A DNA stretch of 8,539 nt from an uncultured Collinsella sp. GTDB taxonomy: Bacteria; Actinomycetota; Coriobacteriia; Coriobacteriales; Coriobacteriaceae. The notes beneath the pieces are model-generated. The model did not search any database. It had not been told where the DNA came from and saw only the letters and a list, made by a program, of their open reading frames with translations. Where the stretch lies: positions 1 through 8,539 of the forward strand of contig CAJJTG010000062.1 in the NCBI GenBank assembly GCA_905194675.1. Reading direction: 5' to 3'. Position 1 is the first letter of the stretch. Every line of letters starts with the position of its first letter. Below are positions 1-5,853 of this stretch, piece by piece. Made by a program: the position numbers and the translations under genes.

Positions 1-395
1 CCGCTGATGGTGTAGTCCAGCACGTCGGTGATACCGGCAATCTCCACCAGCTCGTCAATGAGCTCGCGATAGGACGAGCTCGCGATGGCACATTTCATGC
101 CGCGCTTGTGCAGCTCACGCATCACCGGCTCCGTCTGCTCGTTGAGTAGCTCGGCATACGGAACGGGATGGTCCGGGCTGTAGACCTGCTTGTACTCCAC
201 GCGCAGGCGCTCGCGCAGCTCAACATCGTCGGGCACCAGCGACTTCCAAATGGCGGGCTCGTTAGACCCCGAAAGATCGGGAATCTCGTCAAAGTGGAAC
301 CCCTTCTCCTCCATAAACGCCACGCGACGACGGTTGTAGAACCACTCGGTATCGACCAGCACGCCGTCCATATCAAACAGCACTGCCTTGATCAT
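1..395 (-). CDS. HAD-superfamily hydrolase, beta-phosphoglucomutase-like (partial, C-terminus outside window)
   Basis: The first 131 codons are present; the gene runs off the left edge. The N-terminus carries HAD motif I, FDMDGVL, with the nucleophile Asp8 and the acid/base Asp10, followed by a helical cap region (about residues 16-90). The second HAD motif is the strand-end serine in KCAIASSS (Ser106/107). This is the architecture of the subfamily I phosphatases and phosphoglucomutases (YniC, GS-like phosphatases, PgmB), which act on small cytoplasmic sugar phosphates. The substrate cannot be told from the part seen. The start at 395 is favoured because GGGAGGAG lies 6 nt upstream (402-409); an in-frame ATG at 401 abuts the ribosome site and is less likely. 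The gene is separated from the deglycase upstream by a terminator and by a stem-loop next to its ribosome site, so it is probably its own unit and may have no role in the PTS pathway. Confidence 0.88.
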   Translation of the reverse strand, partial: MIKAVLFDMDGVLVDTEWFYNRRRVAFMEEKGFHFDEIPDLSGSNEPAIWKSLVPDDVELRERLRVEYKQVYSPDHPVPYAELLNEQTEPVMRELHKRGMKCAIASSSYRELIDELVEIAGITDVLDYTIS

Positions 396-409
396 ACGCA
401 TCTCCTCCC

Positions 410-444
410 ACCTGCCAAAAAGGGACAGGTTTATTTTGGTAGGT
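410..444. repeat. Stem-loop with AGGGACAGG loop, next to the HAD gene ribosome site
   Basis: Arms 410-420 and 434-444 pair over 11 positions (one G-U in the plus-strand RNA, A-C in the minus-strand RNA) around a 13-nt loop, AGGGACAGGTTTA. It is one of four intergenic hairpins in this window with a GGGACAG-like core. It ends only about 15 nt upstream of the HAD start codon, directly beside the ribosome site, so it might influence translation there; that is inference. Confidence 0.6.
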
Positions 445-486
445 TTTATCTGGGGTTTTATGACGCAACGGACACGCCCCCAAAGC

Positions 487-517
487 AAAAAGGGGACGGG
501 GCGCAAACCCCATCCCC
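487..517 (-). terminator. Rho-independent terminator of the PTS/deglycase cluster
   Basis: Read on the minus strand, GGGGATGGGG and CCCCGTCCCC form a 10-bp stem with one G-U and a 6-nt loop, followed immediately by five T. It lies about 35 nt after the stop codon of deglycase 1 and is the natural 3' end of the cluster. Confidence 0.85.
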
Positions 518-551
518 TCTCAATCAACCCGTAAGGTCTACTTACTTGTGA

Positions 552-1535
552 TTAGTAGGAAAGCTTCCACATGTAGCGACGCATGGTCAGCGGGTGCTGA
601 CGGGCCTCGGCGATCTGGTTGCCGTACTCGCGCATAACGGCGAGGTGCAGCAGCGGGTTGAAGTAGGTGACGACGCTCGCGGGCACGGCGTCAGCCAGGC
701 CGTAGTCCTTGGAGTCGATCAGAGCGACCTTGGCGCCCATGCGCTCAAGGAAGGTGAGGGCGCGAGCGTCCATCGGACGGGTAGCACCATCGGACATGAA
801 GAAGACGTAGGGCTTACCCTCGGTGGAAACCTCGAACGGGCCGTGGAAGTACTCGCCGGTGTTGTAGGCGGCGGCGTCGATCCACTGCATCTCGGTGAAC
901 AGGAAGGCGGCGTGAGAATAAGCCATCTTCTCGGAGGCACCGGAGGCCATGAAGTAGATCATCTTGTCGTCCTTGAAGTCCTGGGCGAACTTCTTGGCGA
1001 GCTTCTTGCAGTGCTGAGCGGCGTTCTCGCAGAGATCGAAGACGTTGGTGAGGCCGGTGATCATGTCCTCGTAGTGGTCATAGCCCTCGGTCTGCTGAAG
1101 GATCTCGAGAGCAAGAGCGATGGCGTAGCCAGGCTTCTCGCACTTGGCAGCGTAGTTGGCATGGAAGCCGTGGACGATGACGTGGTCGGCGTCGACGGTC
1201 AGAGCGGAGCCAGCCTTGTTGGTGAGGGAGACGACCGGGCAGTTGTGCTTCTTGGCGGTCTTGTTGGCCTCGACGGTCTCGGGCGTGGAGCCACCGAGGG
1301 AGCAGGTGATCACGAAGGTGTGCTCGTTGACCCAGGAAGGCGTGTCGTAGTTGAACTCGTTAGCGGTGAAGATCTGAACGTTCAGCTTGTCCGTGTTGTT
1401 GGCCAGGAAGTACTTGGCGGGGTAAAGGTCGGACATGGAAGCACCGCAGCCGACGAAAGCGACGCTGTGAATCTCGTGGTTGGACAGGACGTCAGCGACG
1501 ATCTGCTTAGGGAGGTTAAGGTCGATCTCGTACAT
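552..1535 (-). CDS. SIS-domain sugar-phosphate deglycase 1 (FrlB/FraB/GfrF-like)
   Basis: A 327-residue cytoplasmic protein with two SIS (sugar isomerase) domains, about residues 15-155 and 185-320. Phosphosugar-binding signatures are visible as FVGCGAS (27-33) and CSLGGSTPET (78-87). Glu215 (in FTEMQW) and His231 (in YFHGPFE) are 16 residues apart, the same spacing as the catalytic Glu and His of FraB and FrlB. The C-terminus RRYMWKLSY resembles the RRY...L.Y end of FrlB. The family cleaves phosphorylated Amadori compounds such as fructoselysine 6-phosphate into glucose 6-phosphate and an amino acid. It lacks the glutamine amidotransferase domain of GlmS, so it is not a glucosamine synthase. 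The start at 1535 is chosen because AAAGGA (1545-1550) lies 9 nt upstream; the upstream in-frame ATGs at 1544 and 1571 have no proper ribosome site. It is the last gene of the cluster, 191 bp after PTS IID and behind two hairpins. Substrate is inferred; an AgaS-like aminosugar deaminase is the main alternative. Confidence 0.85.
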   Translation of the reverse strand: MYEIDLNLPKQIVADVLSNHEIHSVAFVGCGASMSDLYPAKYFLANNTDKLNVQIFTANEFNYDTPSWVNEHTFVITCSLGGSTPETVEANKTAKKHNCPVVSLTNKAGSALTVDADHVIVHGFHANYAAKCEKPGYAIALALEILQQTEGYDHYEDMITGLTNVFDLCENAAQHCKKLAKKFAQDFKDDKMIYFMASGASEKMAYSHAAFLFTEMQWIDAAAYNTGEYFHGPFEVSTEGKPYVFFMSDGATRPMDARALTFLERMGAKVALIDSKDYGLADAVPASVVTYFNPLLHLAVMREYGNQIAEARQHPLTMRRYMWKLSY

Positions 1536-1626
1536 CTGACACATTCCTTTCGATTTGTTGCGGCGCCACATTGCCGGACGCTCGCAGGGTTACCGTGGTT
1601 AGGACCGAGTCGCCGGCCCGTTGAGG

Positions 1627-1657
1627 ATGTGACAAAGGAACTGTCCCTTTGTCACAT
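1627..1657. repeat. Perfect 12-bp stem-loop with GGGACAG core (minus strand)
   Basis: Arms 1627-1638 and 1646-1657 are perfectly complementary (12 bp) around a 7-nt loop. On the minus strand the apex reads AAAGGGACAGTTCCTTT. It belongs to the GGGACAG stem-loop set of this window. No T-tract follows on either strand, so a plain terminator is unlikely. It lies in the gap between PTS IID and deglycase 1. Confidence 0.65.
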
Positions 1658-1670
1658 GTTAGGGATGGAA

Positions 1671-1701
1671 GCCTGCCTGGGGTATGGGATGCCAGGCAGG
1701 C
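1671..1701 (-). repeat. GC-rich 10-bp hairpin after PTS IID
   Basis: GCCTGCCTGG (1671-1680) and CCAGGCAGGC (1692-1701) form a perfect stem with an 11-nt loop, about 25 nt beyond the IID stop codon. On the minus strand it is followed by TTCCATCCCT, not a run of T. It could be a weak terminator or a 3'-end stabiliser that lowers deglycase 1 expression relative to the PTS genes. A CCCCCGGGGG palindrome abuts it at 1701-1710. Confidence 0.6.
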
Positions 1702-1726
1702 CCCCGGGGGAAGCATTGGGTCGCGA

Positions 1727-2560
1727 CTAGGCCAGGATGCCGGCCGCGGAGAGGGCGATGCCGCCCACAATGGCGATCACGAGAAGCCAACCGGTGTTGA
1801 CGTTCTTCTTGATGAGCCAGTACATAAGGCCGGTGAGGCCGAGGGAGATCATCTGGGGCATCATGCCGTCCAGGATGTCCTGGATAACGACGGTACCCTC
1901 AGCGAACTGCAGCGGGGTGGTGGCGCCGATCAGTGTAGCGATCATGCCGCCCACGGACATAAGGCCCACGATGCCGCAGACATACATGAGCTTCTCCATG
2001 AGGTCGCCGCCCTGGAGCTTGCTCAGGTACTCGTGGCCACCCTGGTAGCCGATCTTGGCGGCAAACCACGTGATCAGCACGGAAGGCACGATGGAGATGA
2101 GCATGGCCAGGATCGGGCCCATGATGGAGCCCTGCTGAGCCAGCTGGACGCCCAGACCAAAGGCGATGACGCGGATGGTGCCCTGGAAGAAGGAGTCACC
2201 AATACCGGAAAGCGGACCCATGAGGGAGGTCTTGACCGCGTTGATCGAATCGGGATCGAAGTTCTCGGGATCCTTGGCGTACTCCTCCTCCATGGAGGCG
2301 GCGAGGCCTAGGACAAAAGCGCTCGTCTGCGGGGTGCAGTTGTAGAACGCCATGTGACGGTGGTAAGCCTCTTTCTTAGCAGCGAGCTGCTTGGGATCGG
2401 ACTCATCCGGATAGAGGCGATCGAGCGTGGGAACCATGCCGTAGAGGAAGCCCATGTTCATCTGACGCTCGTAGTTCCAAGAGGCCTGGATGGCCCAGGA
2501 GCGCCAGAAGAACTGGCTGACCTTCTTGTTCAGGGACACGTCCTTGGTTGCGGTTGCCAT
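1727..2560 (-). CDS. PTS system mannose-family EIID component
   Basis: A 277-residue protein of the EIID-Man family (ManZ, SorM, GfrD type), which forms the membrane translocation unit together with EIIC. The family signature LMGPLSGIGDS is at residues 113-123. The N-terminal half is largely soluble (QFFWRSWAIQASWNYERQMNMGFLY, residues 16-40, is typical). Hydrophobic segments are visible near 126-165, 192-213, 238-250 and 257-276. The length matches the family. The start is set by AAGGAGG, 8 nt upstream of the ATG at 2560. The TAA stop of EIIC is embedded in this same ribosome site (TAAGGAGG) with only 13 nt between the genes, so translation of EIIC and EIID is probably coupled. The substrate should be defined by EIIC/EIID together with the deglycases at either end of the cluster. 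Confidence 0.95.
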   Translation of the reverse strand: MATATKDVSLNKKVSQFFWRSWAIQASWNYERQMNMGFLYGMVPTLDRLYPDESDPKQLAAKKEAYHRHMAFYNCTPQTSAFVLGLAASMEEEYAKDPENFDPDSINAVKTSLMGPLSGIGDSFFQGTIRVIAFGLGVQLAQQGSIMGPILAMLISIVPSVLITWFAAKIGYQGGHEYLSKLQGGDLMEKLMYVCGIVGLMSVGGMIATLIGATTPLQFAEGTVVIQDILDGMMPQMISLGLTGLMYWLIKKNVNTGWLLVIAIVGGIALSAAGILA

Positions 2561-2573
2561 AGTGTGTTCCTCC

Positions 2574-3368
2574 TTAGTCTTCGTCGTCTTCGAGCGGATC
2601 GTAGTCGGAATCGACACCGGCGGCTGCATGGGAACCGTTGAACTTGAAGCCCATGAAGACGACAGCCAGGCACACACCGATCAGAGCGACCGCGATGACG
2701 GACAGGTTGAGGTAAGCGGCGAGCAGGAAACCGATGAACAGGAACGGAGTCATACCCTTCTTGATCATCATGGTGAGCAGCAGGGCCAAGCCGTAGGCGG
2801 TCATGATCTTGGTCGAAACGTTAAGACCAGTGGACAGCCACTCGGGAACCATGTTGACGATGGCCTGAACCAAGTCGGTGCCAACAAAGACGGCGAGGAA
2901 GATCGGCAGGAAGTACATGACGGCGTACAGACCGGAGCCGGCGCAGATGTGCATACGGTAAGCGGTCTTGAACTTTCCGTTATCGATCGCGCTATCTGCC
3001 ACATGGGTGAGGGCGGCGATGATGGAACGGAACACGATGCCGAGGAGCTGACCCAGGACGGCGACCGGGATGGCGATCGTCATGGCGGTCTCGGCGGAAG
3101 CATCGGTCAGGCACGCAAAGGCAGCGGCCACGATGCCGCCCAGGACCATATCGGGCGGAACGGCGGCGCCGACCTGCACCAGGCCCATGGACACGAGCTC
3201 GACGGCGGCACCGACGGCAAGGCCGGTGGGCACATCGCCCAGCAGCAGACCGACGAGCGTAGCGCCAACGAGGGGCTGCTCGAAGTTAAGACGACCGAGC
3301 AGGCGGGAGTCCCACATGCAGAACACGCCGACGAGGCCGACGAGCACCGCACTGATGAACGTATTCAT
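2574..3368 (-). CDS. PTS system mannose/sorbose-family EIIC component
   Basis: A 264-residue polytopic membrane protein of the EIIC sorbose-type family (ManY, SorA, GfrC), the sugar-translocating permease subunit. Most of the chain is hydrophobic. The conserved family stretch runs from about residue 31 to 75: QPLVGATLVGLLLGDVP, then GAAVELVSMG and VGAAVPPD. The C-terminus is unusual for its dense acid patch, DSDYDPLEDDED (253-264), which would lie outside the membrane. The ATG at 3368 is supported by AAAGGAG, 6 nt upstream. It follows the IIAB gene by 36 nt, and a small 5-bp hairpin (3386-3399) sits in that gap. It encodes one of three adjacent subunits of a single transporter. Confidence 0.95.
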   Translation of the reverse strand: MNTFISAVLVGLVGVFCMWDSRLLGRLNFEQPLVGATLVGLLLGDVPTGLAVGAAVELVSMGLVQVGAAVPPDMVLGGIVAAAFACLTDASAETAMTIAIPVAVLGQLLGIVFRSIIAALTHVADSAIDNGKFKTAYRMHICAGSGLYAVMYFLPIFLAVFVGTDLVQAIVNMVPEWLSTGLNVSTKIMTAYGLALLLTMMIKKGMTPFLFIGFLLAAYLNLSVIAVALIGVCLAVVFMGFKFNGSHAAAGVDSDYDPLEDDED

Positions 3369-3404
3369 ACCCTTCTCCTTTCAGTCAGGCAAAAGCCTGG
3401 TTGA

Positions 3405-4328
3405 TTACAGCTTGGCGTCGATGTCGACGCTCTGATACGTAGGGGTCTGCTGGACATAGAGCTTGATGCCCATGTCGAGCAGCTGGTTGACGTCGGCCTT
3501 CTGGGTGGCGTCGAGGAAGACGGAGCTGTCCTTGCCGCCAATCTGATCGGCACCGTCGTGGTTGGCGGTGGCGCCCAGGTTGATGGCGTCGAGCTTGTAG
3601 CCCTGGCAGAACTGCAGCATCTCGGCCGTGTTGCCAAAGACGAACATGACGCGCTCACCGAGGGTGTTGAGCTTGTCCATCTTGGCGAGGGCACGCTCGA
3701 CGGTGAAGACGTTCAGGCGCACGCCCTGGGGCTTGGCCAGCTTAAGAGCGCCCTTCTTGATGTCATCGTTGGCGGCAGCGTTGTCGACGACGATGATGCG
3801 CTCGGCCTGAACCTTGGTGGTCCAGGTAAAGACGACCTGGCCGTGCAGCAGACGGTAGTCAAGACGTGCGAGGACGATCTTGGCGGGACCGGAGCTGTGA
3901 CGGGACGCCTTGGCCTTCTTGGCGGGAGCCGCGGCGGCCTCGACCGGTGCGTTGGGGTTGGTCAGACCGGTGCGGGCCTCGTTGATGAGGGCCGCGAGCT
4001 CGGTGCCCTTGACGGGGGCGGGGCTCATAGCAAGCGTGAGCGCCAGCGGGATGTTGAAACCGCTGACAACCGTGAACTTCGTGCCGTTCTTGGAAAGCTC
4101 GACCATGTTGTTGTTGACCGAGCTACCGAGCATATCGGTTAGCACATACACGGTGTCGTCCGCGTTGAACGTGGCGATCATAGCCTCAACCTTATTGGTG
4201 ATGGGCTCCTTGTCGTCACGAGCAAGCGACACGACGTGGACGTTCGACACGTCGCCGAGAACCATCTCGAGCGTGTCTTTGGCGCCTGCGGCCAGGCCGC
4301 CATGAGATGCGAGAATGATCTGATTCAT
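3405..4328 (-). CDS. PTS system mannose-family fused EIIAB component
   Basis: A 307-residue cytoplasmic phosphocarrier. Residues 1-120 are the EIIA domain; MNQIILASHG places the phosphorylated His at position 9. Residues 122-148 form a linker rich in Ala, Pro and Lys, and residues 149-307 are the EIIB domain. EIIB is recognised from LARLDYRLLHGQVVFTW, with its phospho-histidine at His162. Phosphate passes from HPr to His9, then His162, then to the sugar during transport through EIIC/EIID. The fused A-B order is as in E. coli ManX; in the Salmonella Gfr system the two are separate proteins. The usual second Asp of RIDDRLIHGQV is Tyr here. The start at 4328 has a very strong ribosome site (AAAGGAGGAGG, 4 nt upstream). 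It begins the PTS block and probably has its own promoter within 4345-4433. Confidence 0.95.
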   Translation of the reverse strand: MNQIILASHGGLAAGAKDTLEMVLGDVSNVHVVSLARDDKEPITNKVEAMIATFNADDTVYVLTDMLGSSVNNNMVELSKNGTKFTVVSGFNIPLALTLAMSPAPVKGTELAALINEARTGLTNPNAPVEAAAAPAKKAKASRHSSGPAKIVLARLDYRLLHGQVVFTWTTKVQAERIIVVDNAAANDDIKKGALKLAKPQGVRLNVFTVERALAKMDKLNTLGERVMFVFGNTAEMLQFCQGYKLDAINLGATANHDGADQIGGKDSSVFLDATQKADVNQLLDMGIKLYVQQTPTYQSVDIDAKL

Positions 4329-4344
4329 CTTGCCTCCTCCTTTT

Positions 4345-4360
4345 CATTATGGTCATTATA
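4345..4360 (-). promoter_or_regulatory. Promoter -10 and tandem element ahead of PTS IIAB
   Basis: On the minus strand TATAATGACCATAATG contains a consensus -10 hexamer, TATAAT (4355-4360), giving a predicted start near 4348 and a leader of about 20 nt. No good -35 hexamer is present 16-18 bp upstream, which suggests activator dependence. The same 16-bp pattern occurs ahead of the permease gene (5635-5650) with only three C/T differences. Confidence 0.5.
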
Positions 4361-4400
4361 ACGTCTTATTCGTTGCTTATATTGATAATTAGTATATAAA

Positions 4401-4433
4401 CCGTTCGCGGGTGAAAAACGACCGTTGGCGGGT
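4401..4433. promoter_or_regulatory. Two 12-bp direct repeats upstream of PTS IIAB (candidate operator)
   Basis: CCGTTCGCGGGT (4401-4412) and CCGTTGGCGGGT (4422-4433) match at 11 of 12 positions and start 21 bp apart, two helical turns. They sit about 40-80 bp upstream of the predicted -10 start, where an activator would bind. The first 8 bases, CCGTTCGC, recur inverted at 5674-5681 upstream of the permease gene. The bound protein is unknown. Confidence 0.4.
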
Positions 4434-4511
4434 TTAACGTACTTGAAACGTTGGGGCTGGGTAGGTCGGCGCTGGCTGGATAACCCCAGGTCGGACGCCG
4501 CGCGCAACCCC

Positions 4512-5594
4512 CTATCGCACGAAGTACCAGGGGCTTTCCTGCACGGTGGGCTCCAGCGCAATGCCCGTGCGCTCGCGGAAGAGATCCATGTCCTGCGATT
4601 TCTCCGTCCACCACGCGTTGGGCTTAAAGGTCATGCTCTCAACGACATGGCCGACAAACACACTGTTGCGCAGCTTGGAAAAGTCGGTGTTCATAATCAC
4701 GATGGACGCGAGCACCAAAACGATGCCCAGAACTTTGATCGCGCCGGCGGGCTCGGCGTAGACACCAATGCCCAGCAGTACGGTGACGACTGTCTCGAAT
4801 GACATTACGACGGGAACTTTCGACGTCTCGAGCCCCATGGACAGACCCTGCATATATAAGATGTAAGCCACGGCTGTGGGGATGAGTCCAAAGCCAAGGA
4901 ACAGCAGCAGCAGCTGTGGCGACATTGCCGCGGCGACATCCGGCCACGGAGCCGCGATAGCCGCCATAACCGCACCGCCAAAAACAAAGCCCCAAAACGT
5001 GACAGCCAGCGGGTGGACCGTCTTGGTTGCTATCCGGCTAAACACCGCGAGCGACGCACCACAAAGGCCTGCAATCACGCCCGACGTGACGCCCCAAACC
5101 GAAAAATGAAAACCGGAAAGGTCGCCATTGGTCACCGCAAGCACACAGCCAACGATGTTAAAGACAATGGCAACGAGCTTGTTGAGGGTCACGTCCTCGC
5201 GATAAAGGACGCGGCCGAGCGCGACGCCAAACACCGGCGACGTGTAGAGCAGCACCGATGCCGTGGACATGCCCACCTCGCGCATGCACTCGTAATAGCA
5301 GGTGTTGGCGGCAGCCAAACCGACGATACCAACAAGCGCGCAGGAAACAAGCTCTTTAGGGCTTGCCTTGAACAGGGTCAGCGGACCCTGGACCACGGTA
5401 GACCCCTCACCCGGACGGCAGCCCATAAACATCAGGACCGGCGCCAAGATAAGCGCTCCGACCAACAAGCGAAAGGCAGCCATGCTCTGGGACGAAACGC
5501 CCATGGCCGAGATGCCGTTTACAAAGATTCCGATGCTGCCCCACATAAGCGCGGCGATCAGCACCAGCACATAGCCCAGATTGCTCCTCTTCAA
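4512..5594 (-). CDS. EamA/DMT-superfamily permease (possible amino-acid or amine exporter)
   Basis: A 360-residue membrane protein with two EamA repeats. The first covers about residues 6-155 and opens with VLIAALMWGSIGIFV; the second covers 165-303. About ten hydrophobic segments are visible. Family members export amino acids and other metabolites (RhtA, YddG, YdcZ types). In this cluster, export of the amino acid released by the deglycases is an attractive but untested role. A polar tail of about 55 residues after the last membrane span (305-360, with NAWW and SPWYFVR) is longer than usual for the family. The TTG start at 5594 is chosen because GAGGAGG lies 5 nt upstream. An in-frame ATG at 5630 would add 12 residues but has no ribosome site and falls at or next to the predicted transcription start. 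The gene lies between deglycase 2 and the PTS block. Confidence 0.85.
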   Translation of the reverse strand: MKRSNLGYVLVLIAALMWGSIGIFVNGISAMGVSSQSMAAFRLLVGALILAPVLMFMGCRPGEGSTVVQGPLTLFKASPKELVSCALVGIVGLAAANTCYYECMREVGMSTASVLLYTSPVFGVALGRVLYREDVTLNKLVAIVFNIVGCVLAVTNGDLSGFHFSVWGVTSGVIAGLCGASLAVFSRIATKTVHPLAVTFWGFVFGGAVMAAIAAPWPDVAAAMSPQLLLLFLGFGLIPTAVAYILYMQGLSMGLETSKVPVVMSFETVVTVLLGIGVYAEPAGAIKVLGIVLVLASIVIMNTDFSKLRNSVFVGHVVESMTFKPNAWWTEKSQDMDLFRERTGIALEPTVQESPWYFVR

Positions 5595-5634
5595 CGCAGC
5601 CTCCTCAGTATTATTTCCAATATGTTTCATGCTA

Positions 5635-5662
5635 CGTTATAGTCGTTATATACATTTTTCAA
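5635..5662 (-). promoter_or_regulatory. Probable promoter of the permease gene with tandem TATAAC element
   Basis: On the minus strand TTGAAA (5657-5662) is followed after 15 bp by TATAAC (5636-5641), and a second TATAAC overlaps at 5645-5650 in the tandem TATAACGACTATAACG. The spacing is shorter than ideal. Transcription would begin near 5629, which supports the TTG start at 5594. The tandem is shared with the PTS IIAB promoter. Confidence 0.4.
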
Positions 5663-5690
5663 GGCACAAATCGGCGAACGGGAAATCTCT

Positions 5691-5707
5691 CGACACAAGG
5701 AGTGTCG
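5691..5707. repeat. Small 6-bp inverted repeat
   Basis: CGACAC (5691-5696) and GTGTCG (5702-5707) flank AAGGA. It could be a short hairpin in the deglycase 2 to permease gap, or a protein-binding site. No further support is seen. Confidence 0.3.
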
Positions 5708-5714
5708 CAGGTGC

Positions 5715-5743
5715 CGGCAGAAAGGGAACGTCCCCAAGTGCCG
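5715..5743. repeat. Stem-loop with GGGGACGTTCC core (minus strand)
   Basis: A 5-bp stem, CGGCA (5715-5719) with TGCCG (5739-5743), holds a 19-nt loop that on the minus strand reads CTTGGGGACGTTCCCTTTC. The core differs from that at 1627-1657 mainly by the loss of one A (GGGACAGTTCC versus GGGACGTTCC). It is the weakest stem of the four related elements. Confidence 0.45.
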
Positions 5744-5750
5744 CTCTAGC

Positions 5751-5817
5751 AGTTGCAGTGAAATAGTTCTCAAACAGAGGCTTCACGCCCCCAAACAGGA
5801 ACTATTCCACCGCAACT
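5751..5817 (-). repeat. Long imperfect inverted repeat in the deglycase 2 to permease gap
   Basis: Arms 5751-5770 and 5798-5817 are 20 nt each and complementary except at three positions. In the minus-strand RNA two of these become G-U pairs and the third is a terminal C-A, giving a 19-bp stem with a 27-nt loop. In the plus-strand RNA the same positions are A-C mismatches, so the structure fits the transcript of the cluster. No T-tract follows, so it is more likely a 3'-end stabiliser, a processing site or a palindromic mobile repeat than a terminator. It begins about 35 nt after the deglycase 2 stop. Confidence 0.7.
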
Positions 5818-5853
5818 CATGAGGGGTATTGGGCTGTTAGGCCGCTCTATCCC

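Noticed and set aside
552..1535. Glucosamine-fructose-6-phosphate aminotransferase (GlmS)
   Set aside because: The protein begins directly with the SIS region and lacks the N-terminal glutaminase domain. Length and HGPFE context fit the deglycase group.
1536..1571. Upstream ATG starts (1544, 1571) for deglycase 1
   Set aside because: The AAAGGA site fits the ATG at 1535. The ATG at 1544 touches that site and the one at 1571 has none; the extra residues (MWRRNKSKGMCQ) do not look like family sequence.
594..1730. Long open frame of 378 codons on the plus strand opposite deglycase 1
   Set aside because: It is antisense to a clear SIS gene, is low-complexity (rich in Gly, Val, Leu, Asp) and has no family features. 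Such frames arise from the high G/C at third positions. The same holds for plus-strand frames at 2490-3404 and 5899-6873.
3386..3399. CAGGC-AAAA-GCCTG hairpin between IIAB and IIC as a terminator
   Set aside because: The stem is only 5 bp, there is no T-tract, and the next gene has its own ribosome site right after it; a PTS block is expected to be co-transcribed.
4421..4452. AACGT...ACGTT palindrome (4436-4452) as an operator
   Set aside because: It has only 5-bp arms with a 7-bp spacer and no second copy in the window; chance is a fair explanation.
4329..4511. Sigma-54 type (-24/-12) promoter, as seen for some mannose PTS operons
   Set aside because: No TGGC-N8-TTGC pattern is present, no adjacent LevR-type activator gene is seen, and a consensus TATAAT is present.
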